Shown: positions 34,302-42,898 of the stretch, in pieces | How the letters are laid out: each line of letters starts with the position of its first letter | Position numbering within the stretch: the stretch's first letter is position 1 | From: a bacterium | GTDB taxonomy: Bacteria > Hinthialibacterota > Hinthialibacteria > Hinthialibacterales > Hinthialibacteraceae | Reading direction: 5' to 3' | Length of the DNA stretch: 64,000 bases | Assembly: GCA_016125385.1 (NCBI GenBank) | Contig: WGLV01000022.1 | Coordinates: 62,001 to 126,000 of the forward strand | The notes under the pieces: model-generated | What the model was told of the DNA's origin: nothing | Databases searched by the model: none | What the model saw: the letters and a program-made list of their open reading frames with translations, nothing else | Translations under genes and position numbers: made by a program

Positions 34302-34928
34302 ATGGGACGCGAGTCTGCGGTTGAAATGGAACCCGACATGCTGGAATCAGGTCTTCAGATTCAAGACAAGCGCGACCAGTTAACGCGTGGATTGATCCTG
34401 TTCGCGGCGGCGGTTCGCCAGGCGACCAATGGAGAAAGCGTCTCGCGAGAACTGGGCTTTAAGGTCACCGAATCTCAGGCGGACGCATTACGTTTTCTCG
34501 CCCTGAATGATTCGGTTACCATCGGCGAATTGTCGATCGGCCTTGGTCACACCATCTCCGGAGCGACCAAAGCGGTCAATCGTCTTGAAAAACTGGGCTG
34601 GGTTGAGCGGTCTCACCCGGATGACGACCATCGCACGGTTTTCGTCCAGCTTACCGCGACGGGGCGCCGTCTGGCTCAACAACTCCTTGATGAAACGGAA
34701 GAACGTCTCAATCGCATCCTTGGGAAACTTCGTCCCGAGACCCTTCATCTGCTGGGGCGCGTGATTGAAGATTTTCTGCAGGACAGCATCGACGACAAAG
34801 ATATCGCCACCAAACTGTGCGTGGCATGTGGATTTGAGAATGGAATCCGTTGTTGTGAAACGGACGTGAACTGTGTGGTCGCCAAGACCGTTCAGTCGAT
34901 CGAACCGCTTAAGTCGTTTTCTTCTTGA
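34302..34928 (+). CDS. MarR-family transcriptional regulator with C-terminal cysteine cluster
   Basis: About 208 residues. The middle carries a MarR winged helix: TESQADALRFLALND, VTIGELSIGLGHTISGATKAVNRLEKLGWVERSHPDDDHR seen as the helix-turn-helix and wing, ending LTATGRRLAQQL. A C-terminal tail then has CVACGFENGIRCCETDVNC, spacing C-x2-C-x7-C-C-x5-C, which could hold a Fe-S cluster or zinc. This tail is not standard for MarR. The start is uncertain: TTG 34278, ATG 34302, ATG 34326 or ATG 34338 are all in frame and none has a good ribosome site; I give 34302. It lies in the same transcript as the A-type Fe-S carrier, whose promoter carries a palindrome, consistent with autoregulation. No family match for the tail. 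Confidence 0.8.
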   Translation: MGRESAVEMEPDMLESGLQIQDKRDQLTRGLILFAAAVRQATNGESVSRELGFKVTESQADALRFLALNDSVTIGELSIGLGHTISGATKAVNRLEKLGWVERSHPDDDHRTVFVQLTATGRRLAQQLLDETEERLNRILGKLRPETLHLLGRVIEDFLQDSIDDKDIATKLCVACGFENGIRCCETDVNCVVAKTVQSIEPLKSFSS

Positions 34929-35286
34929 GATAACTGTCTCATCTGTGTACAAAACGCTACGGTGTATCAATCGATTAAGTCAATATATTCAACCGATTAT
35001 TAACGGATGTTTCTTTATTCTCCCCCCTCTTCAGCCCTTCATTATTCGATGATAATGTAGGATTTGAATTGAATCATTTTGTGAAATATGATTACGTTTG
35101 TTTGACTTTTTAAAAACTTCTGATCATTTTTTCTTTGATTAAACAGTAATTTTGGTGTAATGTTTCTTGACGCCGATGGCAAAAGTGCGTATTTTGGATC
35201 ATTCCAATGAATTCATCTGATGCGTTGAGACGGTAAGAAACCTATATCCTCACATGCACGAACGGGTGTGAATAACGAGTAAACCT
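34929..35286. promoter_or_regulatory. AT-rich upstream region with a sigma-70-type promoter (35064-35092)
   Basis: 358 bases, distinctly AT-rich compared with the flanking genes. TTGAAT (35064-35069), a 17-base spacer and TATGAT (35087-35092) form a good promoter about 190 bases before the sigma-54 activator gene, leaving a long leader. A second, weaker TTGATT/TAATGT pair lies at 35135-35163. No gene is seen in the region. Confidence 0.55.
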
Positions 35287-36297
35287 ATGACCAGAAAACG
35301 TGTGAGCTTCAATCAGATCGTATACAAAAGCGCCAAGATGGAGCAGATTATCCGGACCGCTCAGCGCATCGCGAACTCGGATATGCTGGTCTTGATTACC
35401 GGCGAAGACGGTACCGGCAAGGAGACGCTGGCCCAGGCGATTCATTACGCCAGCGACCGTTCAGCGGGGCGGTTTGTTTCGGTGAATTGCGCGGCGTTGC
35501 CCGACGCGTTGCTGGAGACCGAGCTGTTCGGCCATGAAAAGGGCGCGTTTACCGGGGCGGTTTACTCGCGCAAAGGCAAGTTTGAACAGGCGCAGGGCGG
35601 TTCTCTGTTTCTGGATGAAATCGGGGAAATGAGCCCTACCACGCAGGCGAAACTGCTTCGTGTTCTTGAAGAAGACGTCGCTGAACGCATTGGCGGCGGT
35701 GAGCCGATTCCGGTGGACGTGCGCATCATTACCGCCTCCAATCAGAATCTGCTGCAGGAAGTAAAAGAAGGCCGCTTCCGTCAGGATCTATATTACCGCT
35801 TGAAGGAAGTGCATCTCGACATCACTTCCTTGCGTGAGCGTAAAGATGATATCCCCGTTCTGGTCGATCATTTCATCAGGATTTATAACAAGCAATATCA
35901 TAAAAACATCACTGGCATCTCCGACGCCGCGCTCCAGTTCCTGATGCGGCACGACTGGCCTGGCAACGTGCGCGAACTGCACCACGTGATTAAGTGTGCT
36001 GTCCTGATGAACGATTCACAGGATATGATCTGGCTTGAACATATCCCGCTTGATATCCACCTGGCCGAATCGGCGCGGAAAAACGAAGACTCCTCCGAAA
36101 CCAAAGCCGATGAATTATTGGAAATTTTGTCCCTCGATGAGGCTGAAAAACGCCACATACTCAGAATTCTTGAATTTACCCGCTTTAATAAAAGCCAGGC
36201 CGCGAACATCCTTAAGATTTCCCGGCCTACGCTGGATCGTAAAATCGAGAAATATCAATTACATAACATCAAAGTTCAGGAAAAAATGAACGCCTGA
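35287..36297 (+). CDS. Sigma-54-interacting AAA+ transcriptional activator without receiver domain
   Basis: A 336-residue bacterial enhancer-binding protein reduced to its AAA+ and DNA-binding parts. Walker A is GEDGTGKETLA (residues ~39-49), the sigma-54 contact loop GAFTGA is at 86-91, Walker B is GSLFLDEIGEM, the arginine-bearing FRQDLYYRLKEVHLDI follows, and the C-terminal Fis-type HTH is NKSQAANILKISRPTLDRKIEKY, here shown as its recognition region. There is no N-terminal receiver, GAF or PAS domain, so it is not a classic two-component regulator; activity may be set by concentration, by a partner, or constitutively. It is the first gene of the cohesin/PilMN/secretin region. I saw no convincing -24/-12 promoter upstream of those genes by eye. 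Confidence 0.93.
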   Translation: MTRKRVSFNQIVYKSAKMEQIIRTAQRIANSDMLVLITGEDGTGKETLAQAIHYASDRSAGRFVSVNCAALPDALLETELFGHEKGAFTGAVYSRKGKFEQAQGGSLFLDEIGEMSPTTQAKLLRVLEEDVAERIGGGEPIPVDVRIITASNQNLLQEVKEGRFRQDLYYRLKEVHLDITSLRERKDDIPVLVDHFIRIYNKQYHKNITGISDAALQFLMRHDWPGNVRELHHVIKCAVLMNDSQDMIWLEHIPLDIHLAESARKNEDSSETKADELLEILSLDEAEKRHILRILEFTRFNKSQAANILKISRPTLDRKIEKYQLHNIKVQEKMNA

Positions 36298-36604
36298 CGA
36301 AATCTGAACCCAGCGCGAGTTTGCTTGACAGGACGCGTAGGTCACGATACTTTTTCGAGCGGATATAAATGAAATCGAGCCGTTCCGCTTGATGTGAAAC
36401 GGCATTGGGTTCAGCCTGTCGTAATCGGATGTTCTGGTTTGCTGTGTGACGCATCGATGTGAAGAACCGGATGGGGATTGTACCTCGGCGGCGAAAAGCG
36501 CCGCCCGGAATGTCGCATTGTGATTTTCGAGCTCCCCATCACGGCTTGGCCGCTTCCATCGTTAGTATAAGATCAGCAAACCAACAGATGTACACGAGGT
36601 CTTC
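36298..36604 (+). promoter_or_regulatory. Leader and possible promoter upstream of the cohesin-like gene
   Basis: 307 bases. TTGACA (36325-36330) is a perfect -35 box; the best -10 is GATACT (36346-36351) at a short spacing of 15, or TACTTT at 17. A 7-bp hairpin, GGCGGCG (36487-36493) with CGCCGCC (36499-36505) around AAAAG, lies further down and could fold in the leader or end the sigma-54 activator transcript. No gene seen here. Confidence 0.35.
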
Positions 36605-38632
36605 ATGATCCAGATTCTGAAAAGCGCCGCTTATCGAACCAGTCTCATCGTTCTCGGCTTCGCTGCGTTCGCCCCCCTCGACTCTTACGCGCAATACGGC
36701 AATCCGTATGGCGGCTCCGGCTTCAACAGTTACAACCAGGCCGGTTATGGAAACAACTACGGAAACGCTTCTCGCTATACCCAGCCCGGCGGCTATGGCG
36801 GCGGGTATGGTGGTTCCTCATACGGCGGCGGGTACGGCGGTTCGTCTTATGGTGGTGGATACGGTGGTTCTTCGTTCGGCGGAAGCAGTTTCGGCGGCGG
36901 TGGATTTGGACGAAGCAGTTTTGGAGGCGGCGGCTTTGGCGGAAGCTCTTTCGGCAGCGGCCGCTCGGGGCGCAGCAGCCGCTCCAGTCGAAACAGTAAC
37001 TACGGCGGATATAGCGCCCAGAGCGCTGGAAACAACTATAACAGCGGCGGCTACAATTCCGGTTACTCCAACTCGCGCAGTTCGCGTTCGTCGCGCGGAA
37101 GCCGTGGCGGCAATTATCAGAACTACGGCTCCAACAATCCGTACGGAGGCCAGTATCAGGCTGGCTCCACCGATCCCAATCAGCCTGGCCAGACTTCGCC
37201 GAGTTCCGTGGCGAACGGCCGCCGCAAGGCGCTGAACGGCTCGACCAACACCGGTGCTTTACCTCAGACTGGCGCGGACGCCAGCGGTGGGGGAGACGGA
37301 GGCATTCAGGTTCAGGGCGGGGGAGCGCCCGCCGCGGCTGGCGGCGCCGCCGCTCCGGGTCAGCCCGCGGCGCAGGGCCGCGCTCAGGGCAAGAAAACCC
37401 AGGCGACTGAAACCCAGTTCCGCACCCGCGAATCGGCGATGCTGTACATGAAACCGGCCCGCAGCGTGGTTGCGGTCAGCCAGCCGGTTGAAGTCGACGT
37501 CATGCTGGCCAATTCCAGCCGTAGCGACTTCGACGAAATGCGCTTTGAAATCGCGTTTAATCCCGAACGGTTGATGGTGGTTGATGGTCAGGATGAGCAG
37601 GGAAACTGGATTCCAGCGACCGACCTGCGTCTGACGCCGACGGAAGAAGAATTGAAGGAACTCGACGATCAGAACAATTCCTCGGGCAAGAAGACCGTCT
37701 TTATCATGGATAAGCCCCGAGGCGTCTATAACATTGATGAAAACCGGGTCGATAACGCCAGCGGCCGCATCGATTTCAAGATGAGCGTTCCCGAAAAAAC
37801 CGCCAACGAAGCGGGAATCATCGGCCGTATTACGGTCGTCCCTCTCGTCGCGATGGAAAAGGCGGAAATGAAGTTCCTGTTCGTTGATCCCAATGACGAT
37901 AAGGCGCCCACGGCCGATAACCTCAATACGTATATTCACCTCAAGGGCGAAGACCAGTTGGGTTCATCTTACGATCCCGCCGATGGCGTGATTCATCTTG
38001 AACTCGAAGTGCTCAGTTCGCTCGATCAGGAACGGGCTCGAACCAAAGTTGAAATCGCCGATGACACGCGCACTTTCGATGGCGATGAGGGCGGCGGCAT
38101 CGAATTACACCTGCTGCCGAGACAATCCACCGTCGACGTTGGCGACGTCGTCGAAGTCGATGTGGTTCTCGCCAATCCCAACGCCGAACAATTCGACGCG
38201 CTGAGTTTGCTGGTCGCGTTCAATCCCCGCATCTTTGAGGCGGTGGATGCGGACGATTATTCGCAGGGCGTCAACCTCGAAACCGAACCCTATAAAGGCA
38301 AGTTCGCGTTTGATTTTCCCCTGCTCAATTCCGTGTCGAATGAGAAGGGGCTGGTTGATTACCGGGTGCGAAATATGCGCCGCCCTCTCAAATCGCAGGG
38401 CGTTTTGGCGACCATCAAACTGCGCGCCGTCCGGCCGACCACCAAAACCACGTTCCGTATTCTGGTGAACGAAAAAGGCGAAGACCCGACCACCGGCGTT
38501 TTCATGAAAAATCGTGACGCGCTCGGCGCTCCGTCCGACCCCTATGATGGATTTACAACGGCTTCGTTGACAGTTCGTCCAACGATGGCCTATCTAAATA
38601 AATTGAGAAAGAGCATCGACCAGAGCGGATAA
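36605..38632 (+). CDS. Secreted Gly/Ser/Tyr-rich protein with two cohesin-like domains
   Basis: A 675-residue exported protein. Residues 1-29 are a signal peptide ending DSYAQ. Residues ~30-265 are low-complexity and Gly/Ser/Tyr/Phe-rich, with a run of YGGGYGGSS and FGGGGFG repeats followed by Arg/Ser-rich and Ala/Gly/Pro-rich stretches, a sequence type seen in self-assembling or phase-separating proteins. Residues ~275-455 and ~470-665 are two related beta-domains with the cohesin-like strand pattern: LYMKPARSVVAVSQPVEVDV then FEIAFNPE, and LHLLPRQSTVDVGDVVEVDV then LLVAFNPR. Cohesin-like domains occur in some secretin- and pilus-linked proteins. It precedes the PilM-PilN fusion by 89 bases. 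Likely exported by, or part of, the envelope machine encoded downstream. No named family found. Confidence 0.8.
   Translation: MIQILKSAAYRTSLIVLGFAAFAPLDSYAQYGNPYGGSGFNSYNQAGYGNNYGNASRYTQPGGYGGGYGGSSYGGGYGGSSYGGGYGGSSFGGSSFGGGGFGRSSFGGGGFGGSSFGSGRSGRSSRSSRNSNYGGYSAQSAGNNYNSGGYNSGYSNSRSSRSSRGSRGGNYQNYGSNNPYGGQYQAGSTDPNQPGQTSPSSVANGRRKALNGSTNTGALPQTGADASGGGDGGIQVQGGGAPAAAGGAAAPGQPAAQGRAQGKKTQATETQFRTRESAMLYMKPARSVVAVSQPVEVDVMLANSSRSDFDEMRFEIAFNPERLMVVDGQDEQGNWIPATDLRLTPTEEELKELDDQNNSSGKKTVFIMDKPRGVYNIDENRVDNASGRIDFKMSVPEKTANEAGIIGRITVVPLVAMEKAEMKFLFVDPNDDKAPTADNLNTYIHLKGEDQLGSSYDPADGVIHLELEVLSSLDQERARTKVEIADDTRTFDGDEGGGIELHLLPRQSTVDVGDVVEVDVVLANPNAEQFDALSLLVAFNPRIFEAVDADDYSQGVNLETEPYKGKFAFDFPLLNSVSNEKGLVDYRVRNMRRPLKSQGVLATIKLRAVRPTTKTTFRILVNEKGEDPTTGVFMKNRDALGAPSDPYDGFTTASLTVRPTMAYLNKLRKSIDQSG
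36790..36960 (+). repeat. Gly/Ser/Tyr repeat tract in the cohesin-like gene
   Basis: About 170 bases of near-tandem units coding YGGSS and GGYGGSS with drift to FGGSS and FGGGGFG; the units at 36790-36860 differ by only a few bases (for example GGCGGGTATGGTGGTTCCTC against GGCGGGTACGGCGGTTCGTC). It suggests recent expansion and possible slippage. Confidence 0.75.
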
Positions 38633-38721
38633 GGCCGCTGTCCCTTCATTGTGGACGAAAGTCTTGGTAGAATCGCCTCCGGTTGACGCCCAAAAACAAG
38701 CCCAACAAAGGCAGCATACTG

Positions 38722-40962
38722 ATGGCAAAGAGTCCCTTATTGGTGATTGATATTGGACAGAACCGCGTCAAGGTGATGGAACTGGCGCCGGCGTCCAAGA
38801 ATCGTGTGAAAGTGGTGAAAATGGGGTCGGAAGCTCTGCAACTCGGTCCAAAAGCCGAGCAGGGCGAGATCTACCAACGTTTGCAGGAAGTTCTGCCGCT
38901 GCTTCTTCAGAGTCTCGGCGTTAAAAACAAGCGGGCCATCGTCAGTTTGCCGGGCCGCGCGGCGTTCACGCGCCGCCTTCAGGTCCCGGTGGTGCGCGGC
39001 CGTCAGCTCGACCGCATCATCCGCTATGAGGCGCGTCAGCACGTCCCGTTTCCGCTTGAAGAAATCAACATGGATTACCAGGTCGGCAAGCAGGGCGAGG
39101 AGGCCTCTGAGCTCGAAGTCAATCTGGTCGCTGTCCGGCGTGAAATCGCCGATGGCTACGTCAAGATCGTGAAAAAATGCGGCGTGCGCACCGATATCAT
39201 TGAGGCGGCGCCGCTTTCCATTTATAACGCATACGCCGCTTCCGCCCATCGCGACGTGGAAGAGGTCACCGCCGTAATTTCAGTCGGCGCCTCCAGCACC
39301 GATATCGTCATCGAACAGAACGGCCGCATGCAGTTCATGCGCAGCGCCCCCACCGCGGGCAACCACCTGACCGAACTGCTGATCAAAAAACATAACATTG
39401 AAGCCGATAAAGCCGAAACGCTGAAACGCAAATCGGCTGATCAATATACCGAGTCCGACGAACTGAATCCCGAAGACGTGGCGCTTGTGCTTGAACAGGG
39501 TTTCGAACACATCGTGACCGAGATTCAGCGCTCGTTTGACTTTTACGTCAGCCAGCCCCACGCCATGCCGGTGACCCGCGTGTTCCTGTGCGGCGGCACG
39601 GTGAACATGGAAGGCGCCAGCGAGTTTCTGGAAGACAGGCTTGGCGTTCCTGTTACGATTCTTGACGCGACCGACCTTGAAACCGTCGAAACTCCGGCTG
39701 AATACAAAGACGCGCTGCGCCGCGAAGCCGGCCTGATGGGCATGGCGGTCCGCGCCGCCGGTCAGGCGCCTTGCGCGCTCAGCTTCGCGCCCTCCGCCGT
39801 AAAACAACGTCTTGAACTCGAACGCCGTTCTCCGTTGCTTATCCTGATGGCGGTGTTGCTGGCCGCCATGCTGGGAGGTTCGGTGTACGCGCTCGACAAC
39901 CTGGTTCAGAAAAAACGCCAGGCCGCCGAGCAGATGAAACAGATCATCAGCCCGGGCGAAACCGCTTCGCCGCGCCTGAAAGAACAGCGTGAAATTCAGG
40001 AAAAATACAACAACCGCTATGCCCGTATCTTCAACGTCGCCAAAAAACGCGGCGTCCTGAGCCGGATCTATCTCGAAGTTCAGGAAATGATCCCGCAGGA
40101 TATCTGGCTCGATTCCATCGACCTGAAAAGCGATCGCCTCTCCATCGTGGGCCGGGCGTTGAACGATGCGCGTATTTCCACTTACATGCAGAATCTGGCG
40201 CTGTCGCCGTTCTTCGATAATGATACCGTCGTCTTGCGTAACGCGGTCTTTTCCACCGATTCGTCGGCTGGTTCGCCGCAGGTCGATTTCACCATCGAAA
40301 TCGTCGGATTTAATGAACCGACCCAGGCGGAAATCAAATTCGTGGATGAGTTCCGCAGCCGCATGCAGGATACGCCCATCCTCGCCATTCGCGTGATTCG
40401 CCCCGGCGATGACAGCGCCGGCGCGGCTCCCTCGGGTGGAATGGGTGGTTACGGCGGCGCCATGGGTGGGCCGATGGGCGGCATGGGCGCCGCTCCCGCG
40501 TCATCCCCCGCGACGATGGGTGCTGGCGCGGAAGGCGAGCCCGAACCGGATGCGACGCTGCTCATTGGCGTCTATCAGATGGATGATCAGAACGAGCGCC
40601 TCGCGCTGATGAACAAGATCAACGCGGCCTTGAACGCCGCCAGTTTCAGTGAAATCAAGACGATTGAACTCCGCTTCCATGGACGTGTGTCCGATGAGCG
40701 TGAACGCATCCTGATCGATCGTGAACAGCTCGCCCGGTTTGGCGAAGGCAGCCTTGGGCCGGAGGAATTTGAGAAATCCTTCACCCTCGTGACGCCGTCG
40801 CCCAGCCCGACGCCGACTCCCACGCCGACGCCTGACCTCTCTGAAGAAGGCGAAAGCACAGGTGGCGGTTATGGTATGTACGGCATGGGCATGTACGGCA
40901 TGGGCGGCTATGGAATGATGGGCGGCGGCATGATGGGCGGCGCTCCCGCGGCGGGTCAGTGA
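38722..40962 (+). CDS. PilM-PilN fusion, type IV pilus alignment-complex-like protein
   Basis: A 746-residue protein that joins two normally separate pilus assembly proteins. Residues ~1-360 are PilM-like (actin fold): LLVIDIGQNRVKV, VSLPGRAAFTRRLQVPVV, and AVISVGASSTDIVIEQ. A short segment SFAPSAVKQRLELERR resembles the PilN motif that docks into PilM, then one membrane helix (about 370-394), then a PilN-like periplasmic domain (about 395-530). A further ~150-residue domain follows, split by a Gly/Met/Ala-rich linker, then a Pro/Thr-rich spacer near 691 and a C-terminal Gly/Met/Tyr-rich repeat (GMYGMG). ATG 38722 fits the PilM start; an upstream TTG would add 13 unlikely residues. Part of the cluster from 35287 to 46072. 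Confidence 0.82.
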   Translation: MAKSPLLVIDIGQNRVKVMELAPASKNRVKVVKMGSEALQLGPKAEQGEIYQRLQEVLPLLLQSLGVKNKRAIVSLPGRAAFTRRLQVPVVRGRQLDRIIRYEARQHVPFPLEEINMDYQVGKQGEEASELEVNLVAVRREIADGYVKIVKKCGVRTDIIEAAPLSIYNAYAASAHRDVEEVTAVISVGASSTDIVIEQNGRMQFMRSAPTAGNHLTELLIKKHNIEADKAETLKRKSADQYTESDELNPEDVALVLEQGFEHIVTEIQRSFDFYVSQPHAMPVTRVFLCGGTVNMEGASEFLEDRLGVPVTILDATDLETVETPAEYKDALRREAGLMGMAVRAAGQAPCALSFAPSAVKQRLELERRSPLLILMAVLLAAMLGGSVYALDNLVQKKRQAAEQMKQIISPGETASPRLKEQREIQEKYNNRYARIFNVAKKRGVLSRIYLEVQEMIPQDIWLDSIDLKSDRLSIVGRALNDARISTYMQNLALSPFFDNDTVVLRNAVFSTDSSAGSPQVDFTIEIVGFNEPTQAEIKFVDEFRSRMQDTPILAIRVIRPGDDSAGAAPSGGMGGYGGAMGGPMGGMGAAPASSPATMGAGAEGEPEPDATLLIGVYQMDDQNERLALMNKINAALNAASFSEIKTIELRFHGRVSDERERILIDREQLARFGEGSLGPEEFEKSFTLVTPSPSPTPTPTPTPDLSEEGESTGGGYGMYGMGMYGMGGYGMMGGGMMGGAPAAGQ

Positions 40963-41019
40963 CGCGCATCAGGCTCCACCTGATGGAATCAAATCTTATT
41001 GCACGAATGAGGTAGGCTC

Positions 41020-42573
41020 TTGGCACGGAAAAAAGTTTCTCTCGATAAAGACGCCATCCTTGAATTTTCAGCCAAGTTTAAGGATCAGATCTTTCTGGTG
41101 GTCCTTTTAGCCGCGTTGGGCGCGGGTGGATGGTACGTGTACGGTCAGACGTCGTTGACCGTCGATCAGATTATTAATCAGGCTAAATCGGGGCCCGGAG
41201 CCGGTGGCGGCGCCGCGCAGAGTTCCGTCGTCGATCCCCAGGAACTGGTGACGCTGCTCACCACCAAGCGGCCCAAGTCCATGTACCAGGTCGAGCGCAA
41301 TCCTTTCGGTTCGCCGGAAGAACAGTTGCGCATGCGCCAGGAAGTCGACCGCGCCTATCAGCGTGGCGTCGAACTCTACAATCAGGGCCGGTATCAGGAA
41401 TCCGTCGATCAGTTTGACCGCGTTATTCAACTCGACGTGACTGAGACCCGGATGAGCTATCCGGTGCTGCCGTCTGAATATAAACGGCGCGCCATGCAGG
41501 AAAACGCCAAAAAGAATCTCGATTCGATTCTGACCAGCGCTCAGAACGATGTAAACGAAGGCGACCGCCTCGCGCAGGCCGGTCAAACGGACAAGGCGAT
41601 GGAACTGTACCATCGCGCCCGTACCAACCTCGCCTCCGTGATCGAATCCGATACCGATGGCAAAGTGATCGGCGCTGATAACCTGACCAAGGTGAAGACC
41701 CTTGAGCAGCAGGCGTTTAAAAAATTCATCCAGCTGCGCGGTCAAACCTTGCTGAAAGACGTTCAGGCGGCGATGACCGAGGCTCAGCAGGCCTCTTCGG
41801 GTTCCGACTATATCGCTATGCTGAAGGCGGCAGCCACGCTTCAGCGTATTCAGGTTGAGATTCAGAATATCGATCCCAATGCGGAGTTGGTGAACCGCAC
41901 CACGCGCACCCAGGTCAAATCGCTGTATGATCAGCTGGAATCGAAAGTAACCTCCAACTTCAGTGCGTTGATCGCGCAGGCGCAACAACAGTTCGCGCAG
42001 GGCATCACCGCCAAGGATCTGGTGAAAACGCAGGAAGCCATCACGGCCCTCCAGCAGGCTCGGACCGCGAATCCAAAAGACACGACGCTCGCTCAACAGA
42101 TCACCGACTTCATCAAACAGCGGGCCGATCTGGTCATTCAGAACGCCCAGCAGTTCGTCGCCGATCAGGACGCGCTGCTCAAACAGGGGAATTACGATCA
42201 GTTTGACGTGGCGGGACGAGACCGCTTGCTGGCGGAATTGAATCGCCTGGCTGATATGGGCAACACCTTCGATGACGCCAAGCGCAATCAGATGGTGAGC
42301 GCGATCAGTTCGCTCAAGGGCTTGAAATTGCCGCCGCTGCTGACGTCGAAATACGATATCCAGACCGTGGCGCCGATGGGGAGCAGCTACAAAGTCGACC
42401 TGATCGATAAGACCGGTCCCACCGCTCGCCAGCGTACCCTGATCCTCCGCGAAGGCCGTCCGGATACCAGTACGAGGATCGAATTGAAAAAAGTTGACAC
42501 CGATGGGGGCTTTGTTATACTTTCCAGACCTGATTACATGGACGTGAAAGTCCCGATTTCGAGCGGAAGTTAA
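41020..42573 (+). CDS. Single-pass inner-membrane protein with TPR and C-terminal beta-domain
   Basis: A 517-residue protein: basic cytoplasmic tail, one membrane helix (about residues 22-43, FLVVLLAALGAGGWYVYG), a periplasmic coil, a TPR around 110-137 (YQRGVELYNQGRYQESVDQF), a long alpha-helical middle (150-400) rich in Gln, and a beta-rich last ~90 residues. The start is TTG at 41020 with GAGG seven bases before it. It sits between the PilM-PilN fusion and the secretin, the place of PilO and PilP in type IV pilus operons, but it is much longer than either and I see no clear PilO fold; the C-terminal beta-domain could play the PilP role of touching the secretin. A name is not justified. Confidence 0.75.
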   Translation: MARKKVSLDKDAILEFSAKFKDQIFLVVLLAALGAGGWYVYGQTSLTVDQIINQAKSGPGAGGGAAQSSVVDPQELVTLLTTKRPKSMYQVERNPFGSPEEQLRMRQEVDRAYQRGVELYNQGRYQESVDQFDRVIQLDVTETRMSYPVLPSEYKRRAMQENAKKNLDSILTSAQNDVNEGDRLAQAGQTDKAMELYHRARTNLASVIESDTDGKVIGADNLTKVKTLEQQAFKKFIQLRGQTLLKDVQAAMTEAQQASSGSDYIAMLKAAATLQRIQVEIQNIDPNAELVNRTTRTQVKSLYDQLESKVTSNFSALIAQAQQQFAQGITAKDLVKTQEAITALQQARTANPKDTTLAQQITDFIKQRADLVIQNAQQFVADQDALLKQGNYDQFDVAGRDRLLAELNRLADMGNTFDDAKRNQMVSAISSLKGLKLPPLLTSKYDIQTVAPMGSSYKVDLIDKTGPTARQRTLILREGRPDTSTRIELKKVDTDGGFVILSRPDYMDVKVPISSGS

Positions 42574-42898
42574 TGGGATTACTATGAATTTGAAAGCGCG
42601 CATGATTCGCGAAATAACGGGCGGGGATTGCGCGCTTCGATTGAGTCTCTCAGCGGATTGCGTAGTGTAAGGCTCGAAATTTGCTCAATTTCACGTTTTT
42701 GCTGTTCGCCCCACTTTAACTTGAAGGCAAGGTTTGATTGAATGGGTAGTCACGCCGTTTGACATGGCCAGCATCCGGCCAGTCAATGGCTTCTGTGTGG
42801 ATGGATGAAATCTGCAATGGTTTCGCGTCTTTGGCGCGTTTTCATGGCGATTGGAAAACCGCCGGCTCTCCGGTGTATGGATAAGGAGTTACATAGAG
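42574..42898. other. Intergenic region before the secretin gene
   Basis: 325 bases in the same direction as its neighbours. A 28-codon frame (42584-42670) starts 11 bases after the preceding stop and could be a chance frame. TGGCC and GGCCA near 42767-42783 make a small hairpin. No convincing promoter, though the gap is long enough for one. Confidence 0.35.

Noticed and set aside
35170-35190. TGGCAAAAGTGC as a -24/-12 promoter
   Set aside because: The GG-to-GC spacing is too short for a sigma-54 promoter.
42584-42670. 28-codon frame between the TPR membrane protein and the secretin
   Set aside because: Only a weak ribosome site and no homologue that I can name.
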